Shown here: positions 22,055 through 34,222 of the stretch, in pieces | Position numbering within the stretch: position 1 is the first letter of the stretch | Layout: each line of letters begins with the position of its first letter | NCBI GenBank assembly: GCA_019916065.1 | Contig: CM034238.1 | Location: 5,870,363-5,934,362, forward strand | Reading direction: 5' to 3' | Origin: Vitellaria paradoxa | Lineage: Eukaryota; Streptophyta; Magnoliopsida; Ericales; Sapotaceae | Length of the DNA: 64,000 nucleotides | Position numbers and translations under genes: made by a program | The notes under the pieces: model-generated | Told to the model about the DNA's origin: nothing | What the model saw: the letters and a program-made list of their open reading frames with translations, nothing else | Databases searched by the model: none

Positions 22055-24307
22055 ATGGCGATGAAGGCAATGACTGTTCTGTTCTCTGTTATTACCATCT
22101 GGGTAGTCGGGAATGTGCAGTCGGCAACGGCTCCGGCACCGGCCGTCGACTGCTCGACCCTGGTCCTGAACATGGCCGACTGTCTCTCCTACGTCACCAA
22201 CGGCAGCACCGTGAACAAGCCGGAGGGGAGTTGCTGTTCGGGGTTGAAGACGGTGTTGAAAACCGGCGCCGAGTGTCTGTGCGAGGCATTTAAGAACAGT
22301 GCTCAGTTGGGTGTCAGCTTGAACGTCACCAAGGCCATGGCTCTTCCCAAGGCTTGCCATGTCTCTGCCCCTTCTGCCACTAACTGCGGAGGTGCGAGTC
22401 CTTCCCTTTTTCTCAACCCTTTTTTTGGGGGGCCTCTTTTTTCTTACATTTTCTTGCATTTTTCAAGCGTTCTTTTGTCCTTTCCCCGGAAGTTTGTGTT
22501 TCATCACGTTTTTCTCTGTTTGGTTCCCGAGAAAGTTTTTTTTTATTTTTTCCCTGAAGAAATTTACTTCCGATCGCTTTTATGAGAGACATTTTATCGA
22601 TCAAACCCAGTTTTCTGAGTGTTCTATACATTACTTTACAGCATTTTCCAGTTACAAACTTTTTTTGTTTCTTTAATTCTTGTTAAAATTTGTCTATGAA
22701 GCCAACAGAGCCACTTTTTTTATGTCTAAATTTATGCATTCATGGATAATTAGAAATTAACAAGGGCGTTTGTTCATTTATTTATTTATTCATTTTTGCA
22801 GCGAGTCTTAGCGCTGGTGGTGCACCAGGTATGCATTCATCTAATCCTGAACTTGCTATTTTCCCCCCCCCCCCTCCTTCTTTTTGGTTTGTATTCTAGT
22901 TTTTTCCCCTCTTTATATTCTGTTTGTGCTAAAAATATTAACTGCTAAAGAACGCATGTTATTTCACACATATATATGCATATATATACATACAGGTAAT
23001 ATGTATTTGTGTTAGTAATACAAACATATTCACACATTTTACTTTTATATTAATTGATGAGGATTTGTTTTCCCTCTTTAGTGCTCTTTTTGCTGCTGAG
23101 CTGATCTGTTTTCCTTCCTTGGTACCTGGTTTTGTGCATGATCCTTGAGATCCCTCTGCTCTATTTCTTTGGAGAAAAAAAAAATAGTTGATTTAATTTT
23201 GGTGAATGAAGTTGTACATTGAGATGCATACACATGTTATTTATGCATGAAAATTTTCATGTCTCCTTATATTTTCATGTAATCTACAAAATCATTCTTT
23301 ATGCATTCAACAATTAACATTTGTCTTTTTAAAAAATATATATATATATTTATTTGCTTCTACTTGTTAATATTTAGATTTCCCCAAGTCACAACCATAT
23401 CAATTATTGACGTGTGTTTTTATGAGCTGTTAATTTAGGCTTCTTGCAAGTCTTTGATGTGATGTGTGCATAACTGGCATATTACTATTCAGTAGGATTT
23501 GGACCTAGTGAGTGATTGCTTTGTTTTGATGGGCTTGATTAATGGCACATTCATCAATGTCTAGAATTAGAGGTTACCACCAGTGTAAGAACTTTATTAG
23601 TTGTCTCTCGCTTAGAATTTTGTCCTAAAATTAAAAAAAAAAAGAAAAAGAAAAAGAAAGCAAACAAACAAACAAACAAAAAATAGGCAAATTTTGAAAT
23701 GTTGTATGTTTGGTGTGTCTTTCAAAAAGTGTGAAAAAGTTGGAGGAAGTTGGTAAAATTTGGAGATTTTTTTTGTGAAGAAAGTTTGAGAAAATTAGAA
23801 AATTTGGAGATTTTTGGCCAAATTTAGCACTCGCAAGCTTTTTGTAGATGTTTAAGAATTGGAAAAGAGCTTGTTACTTGCAAACCATTTCTAGCACATG
23901 GACAATTATGCACGTGTATTGATTAACATTGTAAATTCATCTGTGCGAATGCTAATTTTGGTAGGTTGCCTTCTCATCTGTTGCTACATTTTCTGCTTTC
24001 AATTCTGTTTGGATTAGAGTTCCGTCTCGGATCTAAGCTTCTGTAAAAGAATCCAGTATTTCTCTCGTATTTGGTTTCAATCTTATCATTAATATATAAT
24101 CATTCGTATTTGTTTTATGGTGCAGCTGCATCGCCGGTGGCTGCTGTGTCTCCGAGCTCGGCCGCCCCTGCTGTTGCAGCGGAGAACGAAATGGCTCCCG
24201 CACCAGCTCCAGGAATAGGAAGCACGGCCGCTGCTCCTAGGCTGGTCACCTCGATCGGTTCTCTTGTTCTGGCCCTTGCAGTTGCTTCATTCTCCTCCTC
24301 CATTTGA
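22055..24307 (+). CDS. GPI-anchored non-specific lipid-transfer-like protein (LTPG type), 181 aa
   Basis: Likely binds lipids at the plasma membrane or cell wall surface and may take part in cuticle or suberin lipid export, as known for LTPG proteins. Exons 22055-22391, 22802-22828 and 24126-24307 join in frame. Residues 1-23 are a signal peptide. The eight-cysteine motif is complete (Cys 33, 43, 60-61, 74, 76, 101, 111, in the C-C-CC-CXC-C-C order), with Asn-Gly-Ser and Asn-Val-Thr glycosylation sites. After it comes an Ala/Pro/Ser-rich spacer (arabinogalactan-like, MAPAPAPG) and a hydrophobic C-terminus ([10 protein letters not shown]) as expected for a GPI signal. The middle exon is only 27 bases (SLSAGGAP). 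The intron positions after the cysteine domain are usual for the family. The exact subgroup (LTPG, xylogen-like) is not resolved. Confidence 0.88.
22829..24125. other. Second intron of the LTPG-like gene
   Basis: 1.3 kb, T-rich, with short A-rich repeats (AAAG and AAAC units near 23632-23680) and an (AT)n run near 23336-23350. No element or exon recognised. Confidence 0.6.
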
Positions 24308-24443
24308 GACGCTTGTTAGGCGCCTTTTTTTTTTTTTTTTTTGAGATGAGAAGATGGGGGAATAGGAAGGGGGACTGGTGTGAAGATGTTTGCTTCTACA
24401 TTGTACTACTAGGTTGTTTTTTTTTTGATGTGGGAGAGAGTAG

Positions 24444-24483
<40 letters not shown>

Positions 24484-25279
24484 TTTGTGTGTGTTACTTG
24501 CTGCTTTTATTAAATCATGTCTGACATTCTGATGATTCCCTTTTATTGCTTCTATATGTTTGTTAATATTATTAGTTTTTATATGTTTGTCTTCTCGATT
24601 GCCTTGAAGTTACTTCCCACAATATCAGAGTAAGAGAGCCCCGGGATCAGGCTAAGAAGTGCGTTCTATTGATTCAATGTCGATGAATCTAGAAAAGATG
24701 GTGATGAATCTAAGAACGATGGTTGAGGGTTGGAACGAACGTATAATAAGAATTCTTGGAATCCCTGGGGGTATTATATGGCAGCGGTAGTGTAACACTC
24801 TAAATTTTAATGGAAAAATTGGAGTGTAATAAACTTTAGTTGTCTAAAAATATTACATGTTAAACTTTATACAATAACTAATCATCAATTTCGGTTGGTC
24901 ATTGACATCTATCAGTCTTACTTTTGCTATCGGATGGTTATTTTGTATAAAAATTCATGACAAATCCATGAAACGGGGTGAGTTACTAAGTTCAGTAAGA
25001 AAAATATTCAAATAATTTTAACAAATATTTTTATATAAAGACAAAAATTAAGTGTTAAAAGTAAATACCATTGTCATATAATAAAAAGGTAATAGTAATA
25101 TAAATCAAGTAGATAAATAGTGAAACACCTATGCAAAATTATTCATTCTCGTAGGAATCGTACAATAACAGTACGAAATAAATAATTAATTAGTGAATTG
25201 AGCATACAAAATTATTTCCTTTCTATTCTAATAACACTTTGTCACTCTTAGAACACTTCAGCATGCCACGTAGGCTATC

Positions 25280-25520
25280 TCTTTGCCACCCTTACGACTC
25301 CTCAATAAGTCATACAGGCTATCTCTTTTGCCACCCTTATAACCTCACAGCAAGCCACGCAGGCCATCTCCTTTGCCACCCTTATAACCCCATCTCTTTT
25401 GCCACCCTTATAACCTCACAGCAAGCCACGCAGGCCATCTCCTTTGCCACCCTTATAACCCCTCGTTACCCTTGTAACCCCTCAACAAGCCACACAAGTC
25501 ATCCCTTTTGTCACCTTTAT
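25280..25520. repeat. Minisatellite, about 45-base units with an exact 71-base duplication
   Basis: Units built around TTGCCACCCTTATAACC and AAGCCACGCAGGCCATCTC. Bases 25321-25391 and 25392-25462 appear identical, showing a very recent tandem duplication. The ORF across it is a by-product of the repeat. Confidence 0.85.
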
Positions 25521-26264
25521 AACCCATCAACATATTTTCATAAAAGTGTACAAAATTATAAGATTAACCACAATCCCATTATTTCACATTCTTCCGCATT
25601 ATTAAAATAATCATACAATGTAATTATAAATTATCATGCATTTTATACAAAATACTAAATTTCAATCATAAGAATAAATCTCTTACCTTAAATTCGAAGG
25701 AAAAGAAGAAGAAATTGTGAAGAAATCCCAAAAGTTTGAAACTCGTCCTTTCGTACTTTTCACCCTGAGTTGAATTACCATGATTCGATACTGTCACAAC
25801 AATCACAATGTCGAAAATATTAAAACCCTGCTATTCCTAAATTTAAGTCTTTACTTTCTCCTTCCTCTTTCTCTTTCTTTTCTCCTTTCTATTTTTTTTC
25901 TTCTCCTTTCTCTTTCTCGGTTCTTCTTCTATAGATTCATAAAATGTGTCATATATATATATATATATATATATAAGTGGTATGCTTGGTGACTAAGTCA
26001 CCTTAAGAAGAGAAAACCAAATTAGCTTCTCTAAGTTCCACGTGGCTTCAAGCTATTTTGCCACTTTTTTTTTTTCCTAGACTTCCAAATGTCCCTCCAA
26101 GTGTCTCTCCAAGTGTCTTGGACACATAGGCCCTCCATTATCATTACTTTTCCACCTATGCAACATGTGACAAAATCCATTCAATACATGTGTCATTCTT
26201 TTATAATTTTTTTTATTCCTCTTCTTCTTAAGCTTCCAAGTGTCCTCCCATCATCATTGCCCCC

Positions 26265-26480
26265 CTTCGAATTGGCATTACACATACACCCCATCATCAT
26301 TACACTCCTCCAAGTGGTCTCACAAATGCCTTACACATACACCCTACCATCATTACAACTTTCCAAGTGGTCTTACGCATGCCTTACACATACACTCCAC
26401 AATCATTACACCCTTCCAAGTAGCCCTATGCATGCCTTACACCTACTCCCACCGTCATTACATCCTTTCAAGTGCCCTCA
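26265..26480. repeat. Second minisatellite, about 58-base units
   Basis: Roughly four diverged units containing CAAGTGGTC, GCCTTACACATACAC and CATCATTACA. The related motif TCCAAGTGTC is repeated just before it (26090-26120). Confidence 0.75.
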
Positions 26481-26579
26481 TTCCATTCCATACATGTGTC
26501 ACCTTTATAATTTTGCTACTATTTTATTTAAATTAAAATTTTGGGGCTATTATAAGTAAGAATTACTTTGCCGTTAAAT

Positions 26580-27145
26580 TCAAGTATTCAGGAGGAACAG
26601 ATTGTTTCAGCCCGATGCCATCAAAAATTCCTATTATTGCTTGGGAACAGGTTCTAAGTTATTAATTTTAGTTGATCTTATGATTCATATCAGAAAATAA
26701 GTATTCTATTTAAGTGTTTTATTTGTTGCTTTATATATATATAAATTGTTGTAATAGTAATAGTAATAATAATTTAATTTTTTTTCTGGCATCTTCATCA
26801 ATATCTTAGTTAATAACTAAATATTTATTTTTATTAGTAACTTAGTATTAGTAATTTAGTCATTTTATTTGATCAATTATGACTTTTCCACTAACTTGAG
26901 TTAACATTCAAATATATGTCCTACATTCATTCGTGAAGGGACTGCAAATGAGTTGAGGACCAAATTGACAGTCCTGTTCAAAGATGTTTTTGTAGATATT
27001 GACCCAGATTTGAGCATTCAAAGATGTTTTTTAGATATTGACCCAGATTTGGATGCCCAAGTGGAATTTGGAGCAGTCCAAAAACTTGGGGATCCAACTA
27101 AAAGTTCCATGGAATTTCAAGTTTTCAACCAACAAATCTGGTAAC
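26580..27145 (+). pseudogene. Unrecognised exon-like fragments with an internal duplication
   Basis: 26580-26650 reads as an open, non-repetitive stretch (core SGGTDCFSPMPSKIP) ending at a possible donor (CAG|GTTCTAAG). 26940-27145 reads another, with VDIDPDL occurring twice because about 37 bases are duplicated in tandem (26978-27015 and 27016-27052). Both look like parts of a real protein, but I do not recognise the family. No start or complete frame links them. Confidence 0.3.
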
Positions 27146-27474
27146 ATATAGTAACAAGTGCCAAAAAAAAAAAATAATAATAATAATAAATAAATAAATA
27201 ATAATAATTTGGAAGGAAAATTCTAGGAAATATGAAAAAATCTTGAGTCGGCCAGCCCGTTTGGTAATTTTTAAATTCGGGCTCTGATTAAAATTCATTT
27301 GCTAAATTCTGGTTCAGATTAATAGAGATTTACTTGCATAATCAAATCCACAACTTCTTACAAAGAGTCTAGCAGACTTTATGAAAAAGATATTTGGCTT
27401 TTCGGATATTTTAATTTGTTGTCTCTTTTTTTTTTAATTTTTAATTCTATGCTTTATGAAACACTATTAAGAGT

Positions 27475-27910
27475 ATGTTTCGCACAACAAAAAATTTTGA
27501 AAAGCACTGAAGTTTTCTAAAAATTTTTGAAATTCTTTAACATATTTTGTACTTATTGTATTTTGTAAAATTTCTATAAATTTATATATATATTTATATA
27601 TCCTAACAAATTTATACAAATCCCAATAAACTTTTTTATAAACTCCAATAATATTTCACAAACCCTAATAATTTTTCTACAAATCTCAAAATTTTTTTAA
27701 CCAATTTTAATAAATTCTAACATAAAATCATTCTGACAGAACCAAAAAAATCATTCGGATGATTTTTTTCTTCAAAAAATTGACATAAAAATTAAAAAGT
27801 TTCACTATTCATCTCTAAAAAATATGATTTGGTGGTTGCGCGCTAAATATTAAAAAGTTCCCCAAGCCACATTTTCGCTATTTTCTATCATTTTTCACCA
27901 CGCCAAACGG
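27475..27910. mobile_element. MITE-like element (family also at 36148-36925)
   Basis: About 435 bases with ends near GTTTCGC and GCCAAACGGGCCC. Its interior matches, in inverse orientation, the sequence at 36148-36530: AAATAGTGAAAC there pairs with GTTTCACTATT here, and AAATCATATTTTT with AAAAATATGATTT. Non-coding. Confidence 0.5.
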
Positions 27911-30590
27911 GCCCTAAATGTATAAAAGTATAAAATTAAATTTTTTTATTTTCTTATTAATTTGTCAATTACAATCATAATAGTATAGGATTTATCAAAA
28001 TGTAAAACCCTGATTAACAAAGTTTTTAGTTTTTGTTTTCATTTTTTTAAAATTGAGCATTAAAACTCATTTGGTAAATTTTTTTTAACTTTCAATTTTT
28101 TAAAAAATGAGAACTATTTTCAAAATTTATAAAAAAATAAAAAAAATATTGTCTCAAAATTTTATGTTTAATTTTTATTTTTTATCACAACTACTAGTAG
28201 TTACTTATCCCCCACCCCAAAAAAAACTACTAGTAGTTATAATTATTACCCATCATCAATCACTCCTATCCCCACTCAACTCTGGACACTACTGATGCCT
28301 ACGTGTACTTTTAACTACTGTCGATGCTTGCCACTTTTACTATCGTCCCAACCCCCACCCATTTTCGATCACTACCAACCACGCTATCATCCAACTCCCA
28401 CCAATCATCACTAGCTGCTGCTATCACCATTACCACCCCCTCTGACCATAATTGTTATTGCTACTTGCCACTCACCCCCCCTATTGCTTGGTGCTAGCAA
28501 CCTCTAATTATGGTTACCCACAATCACTGATCAATTTCTCAATATTATAATTATCAAATTAGCAATTATTATTATTAACTGCATTTTTAAGTTTTTTTTT
28601 TTCTATTATGAAACTGAAAATTAAATATAAAAAATTATAAACAAAAATTAGAAATCGAATACAAAAATTAGAAATTAACAGCATAGTCAAACAATCAATG
28701 TATATAATTTAGTAGACATTTTTATAATCTTACGTTTTGAGATGAGGGCCGGCAAATGTATGTATCAATACATAATTTAATTAACTTTTTTTTATAATTT
28801 TGGGTTCCCGGGGGGCGGGGGGAGGGGGGAAGCTAGGCTGCCCATTGTCGAACGTAAATCCGTCCCTTATAATAAGTAATAGATTTGAAAGACAATGCTA
28901 GAAAACTTAGTGGTCACAATTTCAACAAACATTAAGTCCGTTTGGGAACTGTTCAAATTCGTTCTAATTTTTTATAATTTGGGTCATTGTCCCATTGAAT
29001 TAACATATATATGGATGGATCAAATTGTATTAAGATAATTCAGTTAGTGAATATGGTTGAATCAAATTGTATCAAGATTATAATTGTTGTCGCACTTGAT
29101 CCAATCTTGGGGTCCATTTGGCTTATAAATTTTTGTCAATTTTTGGTGAAAAGTTGGGTGTGTTTCTTTTATGTGTTTGGTAAAAATTTATTAAAAAATT
29201 AAAGAATTGAAAAACTTAAAAAATTTTGAAAAAAAAAAAAGTTGATGTGTGGTAATATTTTTATATGTTGAGTAACTTTTGGTGGAGAAAATTGAAAGTT
29301 GGAAAAAATTAGGGTACATTTGATATTCTTGTTTTGGTCCATTTTTCATTTTATATTTTTAAAAATAACAAAAATAGCCCAAAAAATATTTGATCACTTG
29401 TATTGTTTAAATTTATTTTAAAAAACCAAAAACTAGTTTACATATAAAATACAAAATAATTAAAAATTTCTTTGGGCCTTTTTGACCCCAAACACACAAA
29501 ATCTCAAAAGACGAAAAATAAAAAAAATATCAATCAAACGTGTTTTCTCTATTTTTAAGACGTAAATATCCAAATAGCAAATAAGAAATAAAAACAAAAA
29601 ATAAAAATATAAGGCAAATGCTACTTAAAGTTTTCTAGGTTGTTGCTAATGGGCCCTTGATCTAAACTCGCACATTTACGAGCTCTAACTAGTATCTTTA
29701 CAATGCCTTGAATATACATCGAGATTTAACTAATTTTGATTTGTTAATTATTTATTTATAGAACAGATCACAGAGTGATTTATACACTTAGCCTGCACTA
29801 ATTGGAGAATCACAAGACAAACACTAATTTGGTTCGATCGGTCTACTACCCAAACAAATATTAGTATTTTTTTACAAAAATTCAGGGTTTTGACCAATTA
29901 ATTAATATCTGTTTAGGAAGAAATACTTCTTTCCGTTTAGTTTTTCAAACCATATGCTACATATGGACTTAGAAAAAAAAAAATAAAATTATCCATCCAA
30001 AGTAGTTAGAGGGTTTGTTTGGCTTGAAAAAAAAATAAAAGCTTCTAACTTTTTGTTTTTGGTAACTTTTTCATCTTATATGATTTTTTTATTGAAATTT
30101 AATTTTCTTTTTTTTGAAGTTATAACTTTTAGACTTATTAATTGTATCAGTAAAAAAAATAAAAAAATTCACGTACATTTGAGTAAGAAATAACAAAAAA
30201 AACTTGTTTTTACACCTAAAAACTATATTTTCGGTAAAGAAAATTAAATCTTGGTAAAAAAAATCATATAAGATGAAACAAATAATTAAAAAAAAAAAAA
30301 CTAAAAAACGTTTATGAGTCCAAACAGAGCCCTGAGTTGAATTTTCAGGCTATGCTAAAATACAAAGAACACCTCTTATATTTTTTTCCCAACATGCATG
30401 CATTGACCTAATATTTTGACCAAAATGTTTTCGTCTGGTCTTGTTATCGTTACTTACCATACAGAGAGAACGCGTTCATCTTTGAATTCATCTTTGTGAC
30501 CTCATACCTCTGCAGGCTTTATTTTGTCATATGTGCTATCTTCCTCCTACTTTCACCCGCCACCACCAGTATCCATAATTTATATACATA

Positions 30591-30611
30591 CATATATATA
30601 TATATATATAT
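30591..30611. repeat. AT microsatellite just upstream of the DnaJ gene
   Basis: (TA)n run ending 45 bases before the ATG at 30656. It may serve as, or hide, the TATA element. Confidence 0.6.
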
Positions 30612-30655
30612 GGGTGCAAACATGTTTCTCCATTATCATCAAATCCAAACAAGCC

Positions 30656-31219
30656 ATGGAAATATCCCTAACCTCCAATCTAAATGCTGCCAAGCCACTT
30701 CTTTCAGCTGGCACACTCTGTGCCAGGGGGAGGAATTCTGAAGTACGCCCGCCGCCGCGAAGGTACACTACGGTTTCATGCAACGCGGCGAGCGACACGG
30801 CGGCCGAGAGAAACGACCTGTACAAAGTACTGTCTCTGAGCTCGAACAAAGCGGGGATCGACGAGATAAAGAGAGCTTACAGAGCCATGGCTCTCAAGTA
30901 TCACCCCGACGTGTGTCACGACCCTTCCATGAAGGAAGAATCCGAGAGGATGTTCGTTCAGCTTCACGAGGCTTACAAGACTCTGTCGGATCCGGACTCG
31001 CGCGAAGAGTACGATCGTCGACTGAGTTTCGGTGATCTGTTGCCGAAATACAAGGTTGATTTTGGGTGCAACTGCAATCATCGTCAGCGCTTTGATAGAA
31101 GCAGATGGGAAGGCCAAGTTCTCGAGCTGGGGAGAAGGTCAAGTTTCCGTGCAGCACGGAAGGAGGGATCGTGGGCCAGCAGATTAAGGGCTCGGAATAG
31201 GGAAAATGGATTCATTTGA
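30656..31219 (+). CDS. Plastid-type DnaJ protein (DnaJ20-like), 187 aa, intronless
   Basis: J-domain co-chaperone expected to stimulate Hsp70 ATPase and deliver clients. Residues about 54-118 form the J-domain with helix II and the HPD tripeptide at 83-85 (KYHPDV), then AYKTLSDPDSREEYDR. Residues 1-45 are Ser/Thr/Ala-rich with few acidic residues, as in chloroplast transit peptides. The C-terminus (W.GQ...L..RSS, SWASRLRARN) resembles the tail of Arabidopsis DnaJ20, a plastid protein known to target DXS to Hsp70. The ATG at 30656 was chosen because upstream in-frame sequence is an AT microsatellite and the protein from here has a normal transit peptide and length (Arabidopsis J20 is 197 aa by memory). 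The family is secure; the exact client is unknown. Confidence 0.88.
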   Translation: MEISLTSNLNAAKPLLSAGTLCARGRNSEVRPPPRRYTTVSCNAASDTAAERNDLYKVLSLSSNKAGIDEIKRAYRAMALKYHPDVCHDPSMKEESERMFVQLHEAYKTLSDPDSREEYDRRLSFGDLLPKYKVDFGCNCNHRQRFDRSRWEGQVLELGRRSSFRAARKEGSWASRLRARNRENGFI

Positions 31220-31954
31220 TTTTTTTCTTTCTTTATTATTATTATTATTATTATTATTAATATTAATTTGTCTATTTGTCTGTGTTTTTCTTTTTTTTTT
31301 CTTTTTCTTTTTTTTTATTTGGTGTTGTAATTCATTGATTCATAATTTCATCGTAGAGTTGTTTGGGAAGATGTTTGTCGTATAGCAAAGTTGCTAAATG
31401 AATTTTTGATTTTGATTTGTTGATAATAAGGTACCGTTTCGCAATCTAATTTTTAGTAAAAAACTATTTAAAGTTGGTTGTTGGTTGTTTGGTAAAACAT
31501 CAATTTTTGTCACTTTTGTATTTGGCAAAAATAATTTACTCAACTCAAAAATTATTAAAAAAATGCTAGAAATTGTTAAAAGTTATTAAAAATTATTAAA
31601 AGTTATCAAAAATTTTATCAAATATCAAAAAATTGTAAACAGTTATTAAAAATTATTATTTGTTTCACCAAAAGCACCAAAAATTATAGTTAGTAATTTT
31701 TAGCAAAAAAAATTAAAAATTACTAAAATTTAGACTTTCAAATAGTATCTAAGCTACCAATTTTTTTTTTTTAACCATTATAGCACTAGACCCATTTGAC
31801 ATTCTATAATTTTTAGTAATTTCTAGCAATTTTTTTTATCAAACATTACAAAAAAAATTGCATGCCAAACAGGTTCAGTGTCTCTTTATAGTTGTAGTTC
31901 TAATAATTATTTGTTGAAACAAACTAAGGTTAGGTTTGGGAAGTAAAAAAATTA
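31220..31954. other. DnaJ 3' flank
   Basis: ATT microsatellite at 31237-31262, T-rich 3' UTR-like sequence, then a MITE-like AT-rich block (about 31430-31870) with many AATTATTAAA repeats and TTTTTAG..AAT ends. Confidence 0.45.
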
Positions 31955-33259
31955 TTTGGATAAAGTACAAAAATCTCCATTACAATTTATCCTTAATATC
32001 ACTTTAATTCCACACGTTTCAATTGCAATAGTCAAATTCCTACAATTTTGGTCAAATAACAATTCGGTCCTTCCATTAGTTGACAGTTAGATATAACCGT
32101 TAAATTAAGGATAAAAAAATAGTTTGGTTTACAATTTACTCTCAGTATTACTTTAATCCCTTACGTTTTAATTGTAAGAATCAAATCCCTATACTTTCGA
32201 TATATATTTGAAATATATTTTATTAAATAATTTTTAATAAATAATATATTTAAATTATATTTGATATATTTTCTTTTTATTGAATTAAATAATTTTTAAT
32301 AAATAATATGATTAAATTAATAATATAATTAAAATAATATTTAATATAGTTTAATTAATATGAAATATATTTTATTAAATTTGAATAATTTTTAAAAAAT
32401 AATAAAATTAAATTTTTTACTAAAAAATAATTTATGTAAATAAAATTGCATCTGTAAAAATAGTTTCAATTTTATTTCAGAAAAAATTAATGATGACAAA
32501 AAATAAAATCAAAAAATTAAAAGTTAAACAAAATAAAAAAGTAATGTTATCAAACGGCTTTAGAATCACTATTTTTTGAATTTTCTATCCATATAGTTTT
32601 CTCTCTATACGTAAATTTGTATATATATTCAATTCGAGATTATACATTTATATATGTGACTCTTTTAATTCTATTCTATCAATTATAACAACTATTAGTG
32701 AAAACCATCGAATCACACTTTAATAAAATTTTTAATTTTATTTATTTTTTAGAAAATTAACCGAATTTAACAAAATATATTTCATATTAATTAAACTAAA
32801 TTAAATATTATTTTAATTATATTATTAATTTAATCATATTATTTATAAAAAATAATTTAATTCAACAAAAATAAAATATATTAAATATATTATGGATTAA
32901 AATAATTGAATAAGATATATTTCAAATTAAAATATTTTATATAATTTAATAAAATATATTTCAGATTATATTATTTATTAAAAATAATTTAATAAAATAT
33001 ATTTCAAATGTACATCGAAAGTGTAAGTATTCGATTGTTATAATTGAAACATGTGGGACTAAAGTGACATTGAAGATAAATTATAAATGAAATTATCTTT
33101 TTATCCTCAATCTAATGGGTGTTTTTAACGGTCAACTAACAGAAGAACCGAATTGATACTTGACTAAAAGTGTAGAAATTTGGCTGTTGCAATTAAAAAG
33201 TGTGAGACAAAAGGATACCAAGAATAAACTGTAGAGGTGATTTTTACACTTTACCCAAA
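31955..33259. mobile_element. Long-inverted-repeat (fold-back/MULE-like) element, 1.3 kb
   Basis: The left arm (about 31955-32395) is the diverged reverse complement of the right arm (about 32755-33259). Paired landmarks are GGATAAAGTACAAAAATC/GATTTTTACACTTTACCC, CAATTCGGTCCTT/AAGAACCGAATTG and TTTAATTAATATGAAATAT/ATATTTCATATTAATTAAA. The arms are about 440-500 bases, around a 360-base non-coding centre. No transposase. Long arms suggest a MULE-type or fold-back element; target duplications were not clear. Confidence 0.7.
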
Positions 33260-34222
33260 CTTTTTTTTTTTTATTTTTTTTGAGAAGGGAAAAAAGTAAT
33301 CCTTTTAGTTACTAACTTCTTAGTTTTTTTTCTTAATTTGACATTTTTGCTCTATAAAGTTAAAAAAAATTTAAAATATGAGAAAATAAATTTAATTATT
33401 TAAAATAAAATAAAAAACTAATAGTTTGTAGCTCTAATTACTAATTATTTTTGTCAAATGGTGCCTAAGTAAGAGTAGGGGTCACGTCAGAAATTAGAAA
33501 GCAGCTTGTTGGTATAATTGGGAATGTGAATGGTCGAGTAGAGTACCGCAAAATTTGAGATTTTTATTTTTAAATTATTTATTTATTTATACTTGTTCCT
33601 GTCTCAAGTCTAATTATTTTTTATTTAAAAACTTCAAACCCGTTCCGTTCTACCCAATTAACTTAAACTATTAAAGTTTCAAAACTTGCACTTCCGGAGA
33701 CCTGATCTCAAATCCTACAAGGAACTAAACAAGTTTGCCCGAGTCCATGGATTCCTTCTTTCTTCATATATGTGTGTGTGTGTAAAATGTTAAACGGTAT
33801 AAATTAATAAACCAAAAAATTTTGTAATATATTTAAAATTCTATTAAAGTTTAAAATGACTTCGATTGTTAAAATAAAACAAACCACGCGAAGCAAATAA
33901 AATGAAAGAAGATTTAAAAAAAAAAAATGACTTATTAGAGAACATAAAATCATAAGAAGAATAAATAAAATAATACAAAGTTTTATCTATCAAATCAAAT
34001 TAATTCAATTTTATATAAAAAAAATCTTTTCAAGCGTAGTGTAAGAAAAATTTTTTATCACAAATTTTGAGTGTATTAAGAGTTTTATAATAAAAAAGTA
34101 CATCTCTAGAAATTTTTATAAAATTTAAATTTAAATTTTTTACTTGTCACGGAATTACGAAAATATAACTTTTACAAATTTACGTTTATATATATATAGC
34201 TTCAAACACTCATTTATTCACT

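Larger units (their letters stand above)
24790..26557. mobile_element. Possible solo LTR or non-autonomous element holding two minisatellites
   Basis: The left end TGTAACACTCTAAATTTTAA is roughly inverted at the right end (TTAAAATTTTGGGGCTATTATA), an arrangement seen in some plant retrotransposon LTRs. I could not find a clean target duplication and there is no coding sequence. Low-confidence call. Confidence 0.25.
24308..30580. other. Intergenic region with minisatellites, gene scraps and MITEs
   Basis: An ATT repeat (24444-24482) lies in the likely 3' UTR of the LTPG-like gene. Beyond it are a possible LTR-like or transposon block (about 24790-26557), two minisatellites, unrecognised exon-like scraps (26580-27145), a MITE (27475-27910), C-rich degenerate repeats (28340-28500), a G-run (28810-28830) and AT-rich filler. 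No intact gene seen. Confidence 0.55.

Noticed and set aside
21929..22459. 176-codon minus-strand frame opposite the lipid-transfer gene
   Set aside because: It is the shadow of the GC-rich coding exon on the other strand; composition (Arg/Lys-rich) is typical of antisense reading.
25239..26559. Long plus-strand frames rich in His, Thr and Pro
   Set aside because: They run through minisatellites whose unit happens to lack stops; no coding signal beyond the repeat.
30776..31157. Open frames overlapping the DnaJ gene in other frames
   Set aside because: Shadows of the GC-rich J-domain coding sequence.
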